Assembly (NCBI RefSeq): GCF_009789075.1
Contig: NZ_WNXQ01000002.1
Coordinates: 1-64,000, forward strand
Source of the DNA: Pseudooceanicola pacificus
GTDB taxonomy: Bacteria; Pseudomonadota; Alphaproteobacteria; Rhodobacterales; Rhodobacteraceae
Direction of reading: 5' to 3'
Length of the DNA: 64,000 nt
The stretch's first letter is position 1. The number at the start of each line of letters is the position of its first letter. Position numbers and translations under genes: made by a program. Of this stretch, positions 17,792 to 26,949 are shown one piece after another. A model generated the notes under the pieces. The model ran no database searches. It saw nothing but the letters and a program-made list of their open reading frames with translations, and was not told the origin of the DNA.

Positions 17792-18873
17792 CGATGGAGG
17801 ACAACGCGATCTGGGCCTCGCTTCCGGTTCCCGCCCTGCTGCTGGACCCCGAGGACAGGATCGAAGAGATCAATCCGGCGGCCGAGGGGTTCCTGAACAC
17901 CTCCTCCCGCTCGATCCGCGGCCAGCAGGTCTGGGAGCGGGTGATGATCAACTCGCCGCTGGAACTGGCCTTCAACCGGGCGCGGGACACGGCCTCGCCG
18001 CTGTTTGTCAACGATGTCGACGTGGGCACGGGCGAACGCGCGCCGCTGCACTGCAACCTGCAGATCGCGCCGGTGCAGGACCGCCCGGGCTATATGCTGT
18101 TCCTGATTTCCCCGCGGGAACTGGCGGGGCGGATGACGCAGGACCATTCGGTCAAGAGCGCCGCGAAATCCGCCATCGGCATGGCCGAGATGCTGGCGCA
18201 TGAGATCAAGAACCCGCTGGCCGGCATCACCGGCGCCGCGCAGCTGCTGTCGATGAGCCTGTCGGCCGAAGACCGCGAGCTGACCGACCTGATCGTGGGC
18301 GAGACGCGCCGTATCGTGAAGCTGCTGGAGCAGGTCGAACAGTTCGGCAATCTGACCCTGCCGGACATGAGACCGGTGAACATCCACGACGTCCTGGACC
18401 GCGCCCGCCGGTCGGCCCTGCTGGGCTTTGGCGCACATATGAAGATCATCGAGGATTACGACCCCTCGCTGCCGCATGCGATGGCGGATGCCGACCAGCT
18501 GCTGCAGGTAGTTCTGAACTTGTTGAAGAACGCCGCACAAGCTGCTGGAAAAGAAGGCGGAACCATCCGTCTGCGATCCTATTTCGAACACTCGTTCCGG
18601 CTGCGCCGGGCGGATGGCGGCGGAAAGTCGCTGCCGCTGCAGATCGAGGTGATTGATGACGGCCCGGGCCTGCCGCAGGATATCGCAGAGGATATATTCG
18701 ACCCCTTCGTGTCGGGCCGCGAGAACGGGACGGGGCTGGGGCTGGCCCTGGTCAGCAAGATCATCTCGGACCACGAGGGCTGGATTTCGGTCACCTCGGT
18801 GCCGGGGCGGACGGTGTTCCGCATTTCACTGCCGATGGCACCTCGAGCCAGGAAGAAAAAGGAGACTCTCTGA
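17788..18873 (+). CDS. ntrB: Nitrogen-regulation sensor histidine kinase NtrB
   Basis: NtrB phosphorylates NtrC when nitrogen is scarce and is controlled by PII. The 361-residue cytoplasmic protein has a PAS domain (residues about 10-120) and the H-box [13 protein letters not shown] with phospho-accepting His138. The ATPase domain follows with the N-box [13 protein letters not shown], the DDGPG loop and the [10 protein letters not shown]2 motif. There are no membrane segments. Its stop overlaps the ntrC start (TGATG). Confidence 0.94.
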   Translation: MTMEDNAIWASLPVPALLLDPEDRIEEINPAAEGFLNTSSRSIRGQQVWERVMINSPLELAFNRARDTASPLFVNDVDVGTGERAPLHCNLQIAPVQDRPGYMLFLISPRELAGRMTQDHSVKSAAKSAIGMAEMLAHEIKNPLAGITGAAQLLSMSLSAEDRELTDLIVGETRRIVKLLEQVEQFGNLTLPDMRPVNIHDVLDRARRSALLGFGAHMKIIEDYDPSLPHAMADADQLLQVVLNLLKNAAQAAGKEGGTIRLRSYFEHSFRLRRADGGGKSLPLQIEVIDDGPGLPQDIAEDIFDPFVSGRENGTGLGLALVSKIISDHEGWISVTSVPGRTVFRISLPMAPRARKKKETL

Positions 18874-20240
18874 TGGATGGCACCGTCCTCGTCGCGGATG
18901 ACGACCGCACGATCCGCACCGTGCTCACGCAGGCGCTGACGCGGGCCGGCTGCAAGGTGCATGCCACCTCGTCGCTGACCACCCTGATGAGGTGGGTCGG
19001 CGAGGGGAAGGGCGACGTGGTCATCTCGGATGTCATGATGCCTGACGGCAACGGCCTGGAAATGCTGCCGAAAATCGCGACCGACCGGCCCGGATTGCCG
19101 GTCATCGTGATCTCGGCCCAGAACACGATCATGACGGCGATCCAGGCGGCCGAGGCCGAGGCCTACGACTACCTGCCCAAGCCCTTCGACCTGCCGGACC
19201 TGATGAAACGCACCGCCCGCGCGCTGGAGCAGAAGCGGCGTATGCCCTCGGGCCCCAAGGTCGAAGAGGTCGAACGCCCCGACGAGCTGCCGCTGGTCGG
19301 CCGCACCGCAGGGATGCAGGCGCTCTATCGCCTTGTCGCGCGGGTGATGAACACCGACCTGGCGGTGATGATCTCGGGCGAGAGCGGAACCGGCAAGTCG
19401 CTGATCGCCAAGGCGATCCACGATTTCAGCGACCGGCGCAACCTGCCGTTTGTCACCGCCTCGTCCTCGGATCTGCAGGATCTCGAAGGCCCGGCGCGGG
19501 TCCTGGCGCGGGCCAAGGGCGGCACCGTATTGTTCGATGAAATCAGTGACATAGACATCGAAGTTCAGGCGCGCATCGTGCGCATGATGGACGGGCCCAC
19601 CGACTCGCTGCCGCGGTTCATGGCGACCTGCCAGACCGACCCGAACCGCGCGATGGAAGAGGGCAAGGTGCGCCAGGACCTCTACTACCGGCTCTGCGGC
19701 GCGACGATCCAGGTGCCCGCCCTTCGCGAGCGGGTCGACGACATCCCGCTGCTGGTCGAGCATTTCCTGCAGCGCGCCGAGCGTGAGGGCGCCCCGCGCC
19801 GCCACGTGGTGGACGACGCGATCGAGATGATGCGCGCCTATTCCTGGCCGGGCAACGTGCGCCAGCTGGAAAACGCCATCCGCCGGCTGGTGCTGACCGC
19901 GCGTACCGACGAGATCACCCGCCCCGAGGTCGAAGCCGTGCTGGGCAACCAGCCCGAGACCGAGCCGGTGCTGGGCGGCGGCGATACCGAGAAGCTTTCG
20001 GCCTCGGTCTCGCGCCATCTGCGGCGGTATTTCGACCTGCATGGCAACATGCTGCCGCCCCCGGGCCTCTATGCGCGCATCCTCAAGGAAATGGAGATGC
20101 CGCTGATCGAGATCGCGCTGGATGCCACGGGCGGGAATCAGGCGAAATGCGCGGATCTGCTCGGCATAAACCGGAATACTTTGCGCAAGAAGATCACCGA
20201 CCTTGATATTCGCGTGACACGCCGACGCAAATTGATGTAA
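18873..20240 (+). CDS. ntrC: Nitrogen-regulation response regulator NtrC, sigma54-independent type
   Basis: The 455-residue protein has a receiver domain with phospho-acceptor Asp53 (SDVMMPDG), an AAA+ domain with Walker A GESGTGKS at 169-176 and Walker B VLFDEISD, and a C-terminal Fis-type helix-turn-helix ([19 protein letters not shown]). The GAFTGA loop and neighbouring residues needed to touch sigma54 are missing: the stretch between the Walker boxes is shortened and reads [15 protein letters not shown]. Rhodobacter capsulatus NtrC has the same deletion and works with the housekeeping RNA polymerase. GGAG lies upstream of the ATG. Confidence 0.95.
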   Translation: MDGTVLVADDDRTIRTVLTQALTRAGCKVHATSSLTTLMRWVGEGKGDVVISDVMMPDGNGLEMLPKIATDRPGLPVIVISAQNTIMTAIQAAEAEAYDYLPKPFDLPDLMKRTARALEQKRRMPSGPKVEEVERPDELPLVGRTAGMQALYRLVARVMNTDLAVMISGESGTGKSLIAKAIHDFSDRRNLPFVTASSSDLQDLEGPARVLARAKGGTVLFDEISDIDIEVQARIVRMMDGPTDSLPRFMATCQTDPNRAMEEGKVRQDLYYRLCGATIQVPALRERVDDIPLLVEHFLQRAEREGAPRRHVVDDAIEMMRAYSWPGNVRQLENAIRRLVLTARTDEITRPEVEAVLGNQPETEPVLGGGDTEKLSASVSRHLRRYFDLHGNMLPPPGLYARILKEMEMPLIEIALDATGGNQAKCADLLGINRNTLRKKITDLDIRVTRRRKLM

Positions 20241-20334
20241 AACCGCAACATAACCGTGGCCATTGGGAGTCCTCTCCCGCAACGAGCCACAATATATGGC
20301 GGTTGGCCGTTGAGGCTACACATCTAGGCGGGGG

Positions 20335-22635
20335 ATGCCTGTGGCAACCCGGGCACGAAACCTGACATGGAACCGGCTGGCCCGGCTCCGTCGTCAGAAG
20401 CGATATCAGAATGCGGCGACGCTCGGGCTGGTGATACTTGGCCCGACGCTGGCGCTGTGCACCTTCCTGGTGCTGGGCCCGCTGGACCAGGGCGCATCGG
20501 CCCTGTCCTTGCGGCTGGTGCTGCTGGCCGACCTTGTCTATGTGCTGGTCGTGGCGGCGCTGGTCCTGCAGCGGGTGGCGCAGATGGTGGCCGCGCGGCG
20601 CGCGCGGTCGGCCGGGTCGCGGCTGCACCTGCGGCTGACGGGCGTGTTTGCGCTGATGGCGCTGATCCCCACGGTGACGGTTGCGATCTTTGCCATGCTG
20701 ACCGTGAACATCGGGCTGGAGGGCTGGTTTTCCGACCGGGTGCGCAATGTGGTGGGCACCTCGCTTGCAGCCGCGCGCGCCTATGAGGACGAGCATCGCG
20801 GCGATCTGGAAGAAGACGCCCGGGCGCTTGCCAATTTCCTCGACGGGGCGCGGGATGCCGCGTTCTTCATGGGCGATGCCGAGCTGCGGCAGGTGCTGAC
20901 CTCGGGGCAGGGCCAGATCCAGCGCGGGCTGCGCGAGGCCTATGTCATCGACGGCACGGGCGAGATCCGGGCGCGGGGCGAACGCTCCTACCTGTTCGAT
21001 TTCGAACGCCCGAGCGCCGAACAGATCACCCAGGCCGAGGAGCAGGGATTCCTGCTGATCGAGGATTGGGACAACAACGAATTCCGCGCCCTGTTGCCGC
21101 TGTCGCGTTTCACCGACCGGCTGCTCTATGTCAGCCGCCAGGTCGACGGCGAGATCCTGAACCTGCTGGACGACACGCAGGAAACGGTGCGGCTGTATCA
21201 GCAGCTGGAAAGCGAACGCGGCAGGGTGCTGTTCGAGTTCGGGCTGCTCTATGTCGGTTTTGCCGTGATCCTGATCCTGGCGGCGATCTGGCTGGGCCTG
21301 TGGTTCGCCGAACGCCTGTCGCGCCCCGTGGGCCGGCTGACCGGCGCGGCGCAGCGGGTCGGCGCGGGCGACCTGGGCGTGCAGGTCCCCGAGGAGGAGG
21401 GCGAGGACGAAATCGCCATGCTGGGGCGCTACTTCAACCAGATGACGCGGCAGCTGAAGGGGCAGCGCGACGCCCTGCTGGAGAACACCGCCCAGATCGA
21501 GGCGCGGGGCCGGGTCTTCGACAGCGTGCTCTCCTCGGTGACCTCGGGCGTGGTCGGGCTGGATGCCGAGGGGCGCGTGACCTTCGTCAACCGCTCGGCC
21601 GAGCGGCTGCTGGCCTGGGACGAGGGGCGGACGGCGACGATGATATCGGTCGCGGTGCCCGAGTTTGGCGCGCTGTTCGAGCAGATCCGCGCGGGCGGCG
21701 GGCCCGTGGTGCAGGAGGAAATCCGCGTCTCGCGCAAGGGGCGGAGCGAGAACCTGCTGGTGCGCATGGCCACCCGGCGCAATGCCGACGGGCGGCGCGA
21801 GGGCTATGTGGTGGCCTTTGACGATGTGACCGACCTGGTGGCGGCGCAGCGCATGGCGGCCTGGGGCGATGTCGCGCGGCGCATCGCGCATGAGATCAAG
21901 AACCCGCTGACGCCGATCCAGCTGTCGGCCGAACGCATCCGGCGCAAGTTTGCCCGCCACCTGGACGAGGCCCAGGCGAGCGACCTGGAGGGGCTGACCG
22001 AGGTGATCGTACGTCAGACCAACGACCTGCGCCGGATCGTCGACGAATTTTCGAAATTCGCCCGCATGCCGGAACCGGAGCGGCGCGACGAGGATCTGGC
22101 GCGGCTGGTGCGTGACGCGGTGCTGCTGCAGCAGGCGGGCCAGCCCGACGTGGATATCACCAGCGACATTCCGGCGGCGGCGATGCCGGCGCGGCTGGAT
22201 GCGACGATGATCGGGCAGGCGCTGACCAACCTGATCAAGAATGCCGGCGAGGCGACCGAGACGCTGCGCGAGAAGGGCGCACCGGAGAATTACGGTCCGG
22301 CGGTGCGGGTGCGCTGCGGCGTTGCCCCCTCGGACGGCGACCCGGAGCTGGCCCCCTGGGCCGAGGTCCGGATCGAGGACAACGGCATCGGCCTGCCCGA
22401 GGACCGGGCCCGGCTGTTCGAACCCTATGTGACGACGCGGGACAAGGGCACCGGACTGGGCCTGCCCATCGTCAAGAAGATCATCGAGGAGCACGGCGGA
22501 ACGCTGGCCCTTGAAGATGCGCCCCTGTTCGCGGGGTGCAATCACCACGGCGCCGCGGCGGTGATCCGGCTTCCCCTGAAGCCGGTGGAACAGCCGCAGG
22601 TCCGCAAGGAAAGAGAGCGAGAGGCACATGAGTGA
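20335..22635 (+). CDS. ntrY: Membrane sensor histidine kinase NtrY
   Basis: The 766-residue protein senses nitrogen or redox state at the membrane and pairs with NtrX. It has about four hydrophobic helices: two near residues 28-80, one near 100-125, and one near 305-325 after a periplasmic loop. A HAMP linker (SRPVGRLTGAAQRV), a PAS domain and a kinase core follow; phospho-accepting His519 lies in HEIKNPLTPIQ, and the ATPase domain shows LTNLIKNAGEA and GTGLGLPIV. It begins 94 bases after ntrC, so it may have its own promoter. Its stop overlaps ntrX by eight bases. Confidence 0.94.
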   Translation: MPVATRARNLTWNRLARLRRQKRYQNAATLGLVILGPTLALCTFLVLGPLDQGASALSLRLVLLADLVYVLVVAALVLQRVAQMVAARRARSAGSRLHLRLTGVFALMALIPTVTVAIFAMLTVNIGLEGWFSDRVRNVVGTSLAAARAYEDEHRGDLEEDARALANFLDGARDAAFFMGDAELRQVLTSGQGQIQRGLREAYVIDGTGEIRARGERSYLFDFERPSAEQITQAEEQGFLLIEDWDNNEFRALLPLSRFTDRLLYVSRQVDGEILNLLDDTQETVRLYQQLESERGRVLFEFGLLYVGFAVILILAAIWLGLWFAERLSRPVGRLTGAAQRVGAGDLGVQVPEEEGEDEIAMLGRYFNQMTRQLKGQRDALLENTAQIEARGRVFDSVLSSVTSGVVGLDAEGRVTFVNRSAERLLAWDEGRTATMISVAVPEFGALFEQIRAGGGPVVQEEIRVSRKGRSENLLVRMATRRNADGRREGYVVAFDDVTDLVAAQRMAAWGDVARRIAHEIKNPLTPIQLSAERIRRKFARHLDEAQASDLEGLTEVIVRQTNDLRRIVDEFSKFARMPEPERRDEDLARLVRDAVLLQQAGQPDVDITSDIPAAAMPARLDATMIGQALTNLIKNAGEATETLREKGAPENYGPAVRVRCGVAPSDGDPELAPWAEVRIEDNGIGLPEDRARLFEPYVTTRDKGTGLGLPIVKKIIEEHGGTLALEDAPLFAGCNHHGAAAVIRLPLKPVEQPQVRKEREREAHE

Positions 22636-24043
22636 TATTCTGATCGTTGACGACGAGCGTGACATACGTGAGTTGATTTCCGACATCCTCGAAGACGAGG
22701 GCTATACCACCCGGCTGGCCGGGAACTCCGACGACTGTATGGGGCAGCTCAACGCCGAGCCGCCCGCGCTGATGATCCTGGACATCTGGCTCAAGGACAG
22801 CCGGATGGACGGGATCGACATCCTGAAACACGTCAAGCGCGACAATCCGGATGTGCCGGTGGTGATCATCTCGGGGCATGGCAATATCGAGATCGCCGTC
22901 GCCGCGATCAAGCAGGGCGCCTATGACTTCATCGAGAAGCCGTTCAACATCGACCAGCTGCTGGTGGTGATCCGCCGCGCGATGGAGGCCAGCCGCCTGC
23001 GCCGCGAGAACAACCAGCTGAAGCGCAAGGACACCCAGTCGGCCGAGATGATCGGGGCATCGGCCGCCTATCGCACGCTGGTCTCGCAGCTGGACAAGGT
23101 CACCAAGTCGAACGGCCGCGTGATGCTGAACGGCCCGGCCGGGTCGGGCAAGGAGGTGGCGGCGCGCTTCATCCATGCCCATTCCAACCGGGCCGAGGGG
23201 CCGTTTGTCGTGGTCTCCTGCGCCTCGATCGACCCGGACCGGATGGAGCAGGTGCTGTTCGGGCGCGAAAGCCCCGAGCGCGGGGTGGAAAAGGGCCTGC
23301 TGGAGGAAGCCCACGGCGGGATGATCTATTTCGACGAGGTCGCGGACATGCCCCTGGGCACCCAGTCCAAGATCCTGCGCGTGCTGGTCGACCAGCAGTT
23401 CCTGCGTGTCGGCGGGTCGGACAAGGTGCGGGTGGACCTGCGCGTCGTCTCCTCGACCAGCCGCAACCTGGAGGCCGAGATCAACGGCGGCCGCTTCCGC
23501 CAGGAGCTGTTCCACCGGCTGAACGTGGTGCCGATCACCGTGCCCAGCCTGGAGGAGCGCCGCGAGGACATCCCGCTGCTGGCGCAGCATTTCATCGAGG
23601 GGCTGAACCGGACGCAGGGCCTGCCGCTGCGCGCCCTGTCCGAAGAGGCGGCGGCGCTGATGCAGACCATGGTCTGGCCCGGCAACGTCCGCCAGCTGCG
23701 CAACATGATCGAGCGGGTGCTGATCCTGGGCGACGGACGCGGCGAGATCACCTCGGCCGAACTGCCAAAGGAGGAAAACAAGGCGCAGGGCGAGGACCGC
23801 GTGGTGCTCTCGGGTTCGCTGGCGACCCTGCCGCTGCGCGAGGCGCGCGAGGCCTTCGAGCGGGAATACCTGCTGACCCAGATCAACCGCTTCGGCGGAA
23901 ACATCTCGCGCACGGCGCAGTTTGTCGGCATGGAACGCTCGGCGCTGCACCGCAAGCTGAAGTCGCTGAACGTGGTGACGACCTCCAAGGCCGGGTCGCG
24001 GGTGGCCCATGTCGAGGACGAGGAAACCGTCGAGGTGGATTGA
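22628..24043 (+). CDS. ntrX: Response regulator NtrX
   Basis: This 471-residue partner of NtrY has a receiver domain with Asp52 (LMILDIWLKDS) and a AAA+ domain with Walker A GPAGSGKE and Walker B MIYFDEVAD. The C-terminal Fis-type helix-turn-helix (GGNISRTAQFVGMERSALHRKL) ends the conserved part. As in other alphaproteobacterial NtrX proteins the sigma54 contact loop is not a GAFTGA: the region reads GRESPERGVEKG. The gene overlaps ntrY, so the pair is co-translated. hfq and trkA, which often follow ntrX in this class, are absent. Confidence 0.94.
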   Translation: MSDILIVDDERDIRELISDILEDEGYTTRLAGNSDDCMGQLNAEPPALMILDIWLKDSRMDGIDILKHVKRDNPDVPVVIISGHGNIEIAVAAIKQGAYDFIEKPFNIDQLLVVIRRAMEASRLRRENNQLKRKDTQSAEMIGASAAYRTLVSQLDKVTKSNGRVMLNGPAGSGKEVAARFIHAHSNRAEGPFVVVSCASIDPDRMEQVLFGRESPERGVEKGLLEEAHGGMIYFDEVADMPLGTQSKILRVLVDQQFLRVGGSDKVRVDLRVVSSTSRNLEAEINGGRFRQELFHRLNVVPITVPSLEERREDIPLLAQHFIEGLNRTQGLPLRALSEEAAALMQTMVWPGNVRQLRNMIERVLILGDGRGEITSAELPKEENKAQGEDRVVLSGSLATLPLREAREAFEREYLLTQINRFGGNISRTAQFVGMERSALHRKLKSLNVVTTSKAGSRVAHVEDEETVEVD

Positions 24044-24069
24044 CCCTCCCCGCCTGGGCTGCGGGAGGG
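24044..24069 (+). terminator. Hairpin immediately after ntrX
   Basis: CCCTCCCCGC pairs with GCGGGAGGG, with one bulged C, around a short loop that begins right after the stop codon. It lacks a T-run, so termination is likely but not certain. Confidence 0.5.
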
Positions 24070-24129
24070 GAGATGACGCCGGGCGCCGCGGGCGCCTCGG
24101 CCGGGGAAGGGGGGCTGTCTGCCCCCCTC

Positions 24130-24180
24130 TTGCACCTGCGGTGCAATTCACCCCCCGAGGATATTTTTGGCCAGAGGAAG
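24130..24180. repeat. Half-copy of a dispersed palindromic element
   Basis: A 7-bp hairpin (TTGCACC-TGC-GGTGCAA) is followed by CCCCCGAGGATATTTTTGG and CAGAGGAAG. The same hairpin-plus-motif layout appears twice, in opposite orientation, at 32296-32397. The rest of 24070-24605 has no supported gene: its open frames are arginine- and glycine-rich. Confidence 0.55.
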
Positions 24181-24605
24181 CGAGCGGGGCGGTGCGGGGG
24201 CCGGGGCGTCCGGACAGGAGCCCCACGTTTTGGTCTGGGCGTGCGACCCGCGTGCAACCGGCATTGGACGGCGAAGCGGGGGCGGCGGAGACAGCCGGGT
24301 TTCATGGCTTGGCGTGAGGATGCGCCGCCGCGGGATGTCGCGTAGGATGCAGGCCCGCGCAGCGAATGCAGATGCAGGCTGTCGGGCACGCGGCTCGTGC
24401 CGGTGTGACGTGTTTTCGGATCGGCGTTCGGATGATCGTGGCGCGTTTGGTGTCCGGGGTCATGTCCCGCCCGCTGCGGGATCTCGACTCATCCTCCGGA
24501 GGGGGCGGCGGGCTGGAGAGGGGAGCAGGAGGTGCCGCCCCGGGGGCGTTGCAGGGCAGGTGGCTGTGCGGCCCGGCCCCTGTGCCCCGGGTTGAGGCGC
24601 GCGGG

Positions 24606-25925
24606 TCAGGCCACCGGTTCGAGGGGGCGGATCTTGAGCCGGGTGATGCGGTTTTCCTTGCGCGCCACCACTTCGAAACGGAAGCCGTGGAACGAGAAGA
24701 CCTGGCCCACCGTCGGGATTGACTGCGCCTCGTGGATCACCAGGCCGGCGACGGTATTGGCCTCGTCATCGGGCAGGGACCAGTCGGTCGCGCGGTTCAG
24801 GTCGCGGATCGTCATCGCGCCGTCGATCAGGTACTGGCCGTCTTCGGATTTGCGGATCGAATGTTCCGCATCGGCGTCGAATTCGTCGGTGATCTCGCCG
24901 ACGATCTCTTCGAGGATGTCCTCCAGCGTGATCAGCCCCTGAAGCGAGCCGTATTCGTCGACCACCAGCGCGAAATGCGTCCGCATCTTGAGGAACTGGC
25001 GCATCTGGTCGTCCAGCGTCGTGGTCTCGGGCACGAAATAGGGCTTCATCGCCACATCGGCGATGCGGAATTCGCGCAGCCCCTCGGCCGCGCTGCCGGC
25101 GGTGACCGAGAGCTTGTGCACCGCGCGCAGCAGGTCCTTGGCGTGGATGATGCCGATGATGTTCTCGGGGTCGTCGCGATAGACCGGCAGGCGGGTGTGG
25201 CTGCTTTCCAGGCACTGGGCCAGGATGTCCTCGGGCGAGTCTTCGGCATTGATGATCTCGATCCGCGAGCGGTGCAGCATGACCTCTTCGACCGTGCGAT
25301 CGCCCAGGTCGAGCGCGCCGAGCAGGCGGTCGCGGTCCTCTTTCTCCACCACGCCCTCGGAATGGCCGAGGCTGATGGCGCCGGCGATCTCCTCGCGCAC
25401 GGCGAGGATCTGGCTGTCGGGATCGGTGCGCACGCCAAAGATGCGCAGCACCAGCCGGACCAGCAGCCGGACGGCCGAGACCAGCGGCGCAAAGACCGTG
25501 ATCACCACGCTGATCGGGGCCGACACGCCGGCGGCGGCGGCTTCGGCATTGGTGATGGCATAGGTCTTGGGCAGCACCTCGGCGAAGATCAGGACCAGCA
25601 GGGTCATCACCAGGGTGGCCAGCGCCACCCCGTTGTCCCCGAAGAGCCCGGTGAAGAGCGCCGTCGCCAGCGAGGTGGCGAGGATGTTGACCAGGTTGTT
25701 GCCCAGCAGGACCGAGCCGATCAGCCGCTCGTTATCCTCGGTGATGTCGAGGGCGCGCTGCGCGGAGCGCGAGCCCTTGTCGGCCTGCGAGCGGAGTTTG
25801 CCGCGCGAGGCGGCGGTGAGCGCGGTTTCCGAGCCCGAGAAGAAGGCCGAGAGCACCAGCAGGAAGAGGATCGCCGAGGCGGTGATCCAGAAGGCGGCGT
25901 CGTACAGGGTGGCTGTGTCGTCCAT
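24606..25925 (-). CDS. CNNM/CorC-family membrane transporter with CBS domains
   Basis: The 439-residue protein has an N-terminal DUF21 membrane domain of four helices, including LVLSAFFSGSETALTAASRGKL and LLGNNLVNILATSL. A cytoplasmic CBS-domain pair (residues about 205-340, with TRLPVYRD and VVDEYGSLQGLITLEDILEEIVGEI) comes next. The C-terminus is a CorC_HlyC domain (DGAMTIRDLN to RLKIRPL). Family members take part in magnesium or cobalt efflux. The full length is present. It lies upstream of xerD on the same strand and is probably independent. Confidence 0.9.
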   Translation of the reverse strand: MDDTATLYDAAFWITASAILFLLVLSAFFSGSETALTAASRGKLRSQADKGSRSAQRALDITEDNERLIGSVLLGNNLVNILATSLATALFTGLFGDNGVALATLVMTLLVLIFAEVLPKTYAITNAEAAAAGVSAPISVVITVFAPLVSAVRLLVRLVLRIFGVRTDPDSQILAVREEIAGAISLGHSEGVVEKEDRDRLLGALDLGDRTVEEVMLHRSRIEIINAEDSPEDILAQCLESSHTRLPVYRDDPENIIGIIHAKDLLRAVHKLSVTAGSAAEGLREFRIADVAMKPYFVPETTTLDDQMRQFLKMRTHFALVVDEYGSLQGLITLEDILEEIVGEITDEFDADAEHSIRKSEDGQYLIDGAMTIRDLNRATDWSLPDDEANTVAGLVIHEAQSIPTVGQVFSFHGFRFEVVARKENRITRLKIRPLEPVA

Positions 25926-26010
25926 GGGTCAGGTCAGGCGGCCTATGAGGGGTTCGCATGGTTATGGGGCCGGGCGGCCCGGCATTCAAGCGTGGCACCG
26001 AGCCGCGCCG

Positions 26011-26946
26011 TCAGCCGCGGCGCTTGCGCATCAGGGGGTGGTGATCCTGCACCAGATCCTTCAGCCGCTCGTCCAGCACATGGGTGTAGATCTCGGTGGT
26101 GGCGAGGTCGGCATGGCCCAGCAGGGTCTGGATCGCCCTGAGATCCGCCCCGCCGGCCAGCAGGTGGGTGGCAAAGGCATGGCGCAGGGTATGCGGTGTG
26201 ACCTTGTCGGGCGAGACGCCGCCATAGGCCGCGATTTCCTTGATCAGCAGGTAGAACCGGTTGCGCGTCAGGTGCCCCGAGGCCCCGCGCGAGGGGAAGA
26301 GGAATCGCGAACCGGCCGCCCCGCGCGCGCGCGCGGCGACATCGGCCTCGTCCCGCAGGATCAGCCATTCGACCAGCGCCACCCGGGCGGGCCCCGACAG
26401 CGGCACCATGCGTTCCTTGCCGCCCTTGCCCAAGATCAGCAGCATGCGCGGATCGCCCCGCGCGGCGGCAACCGGCAGCGAGACCAGTTCGCTGACCCGC
26501 ATCCCGGTGGCGTAGAGCAGTTCCAGCAGGCAGGTGTTGCGCACCCGGTCGGGGACCGAGCGGCCCTGATGGCGGGCGGCCTCCAGCAGCTTGCCGACCT
26601 CTTCGGTGCTCAGCGTCTTGGGCAGGCGCTTGTCGCGCCCGGGACCGCGGATCTGGATCGCGGGATTGTCCGCGCGCCAGCCTTCCTCGAAGGCGAAGCG
26701 GTAGAGCTGGCGGATGGCCGAGAGGCGGCGGGCGCGGGTGGCGCGGCTCAGCCCCTGGGCGTCGCAGAAGACGAGGTAGGCCTCGACATCGTCGCGGCTG
26801 GCGGTGGCGAAGCCGTTGCCGCGCCGCTCCAGCCAGTCGGCCACGTCCTTCAGGTCGCGGCCATAGGCGAGCAGGGTGTTGCGCGCCGCGCCGAGTTCGG
26901 CCGCCTGGGCCTCGAGGAAAGCGGATATCCAGCGCGCGGCGTCCAC
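26011..26946 (-). CDS. xerD: Site-specific tyrosine recombinase XerD
   Basis: The XerCD pair resolves chromosome dimers at dif. The 311-residue protein has the N-terminal SAM-like core-binding domain (residues 1-95) and a catalytic domain with all expected residues: Arg in ATGMRVSEL, the HTLRHAFATHLL box, the second His in LLGHADL, and nucleophile Tyr287 in TTEIYTHV. It begins only three bases after the exported-protein gene. The position in a stable housekeeping block argues for chromosomal XerD rather than an integrase. Confidence 0.92.
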   Translation of the reverse strand: MDAARWISAFLEAQAAELGAARNTLLAYGRDLKDVADWLERRGNGFATASRDDVEAYLVFCDAQGLSRATRARRLSAIRQLYRFAFEEGWRADNPAIQIRGPGRDKRLPKTLSTEEVGKLLEAARHQGRSVPDRVRNTCLLELLYATGMRVSELVSLPVAAARGDPRMLLILGKGGKERMVPLSGPARVALVEWLILRDEADVAARARGAAGSRFLFPSRGASGHLTRNRFYLLIKEIAAYGGVSPDKVTPHTLRHAFATHLLAGGADLRAIQTLLGHADLATTEIYTHVLDERLKDLVQDHHPLMRKRRG

Positions 26947-26949
26947 GGC

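Noticed and set aside
20194-22686. An 830-codon open frame opposite ntrY
   Set aside because: Same cause: no domain, runs of His, Arg and Gln, and full overlap with a clear histidine kinase gene.
26011-26946. Tyrosine recombinase considered as a phage or island integrase
   Set aside because: It sits among housekeeping genes with core composition, has XerD length and motifs, and no tRNA or element boundary is nearby.
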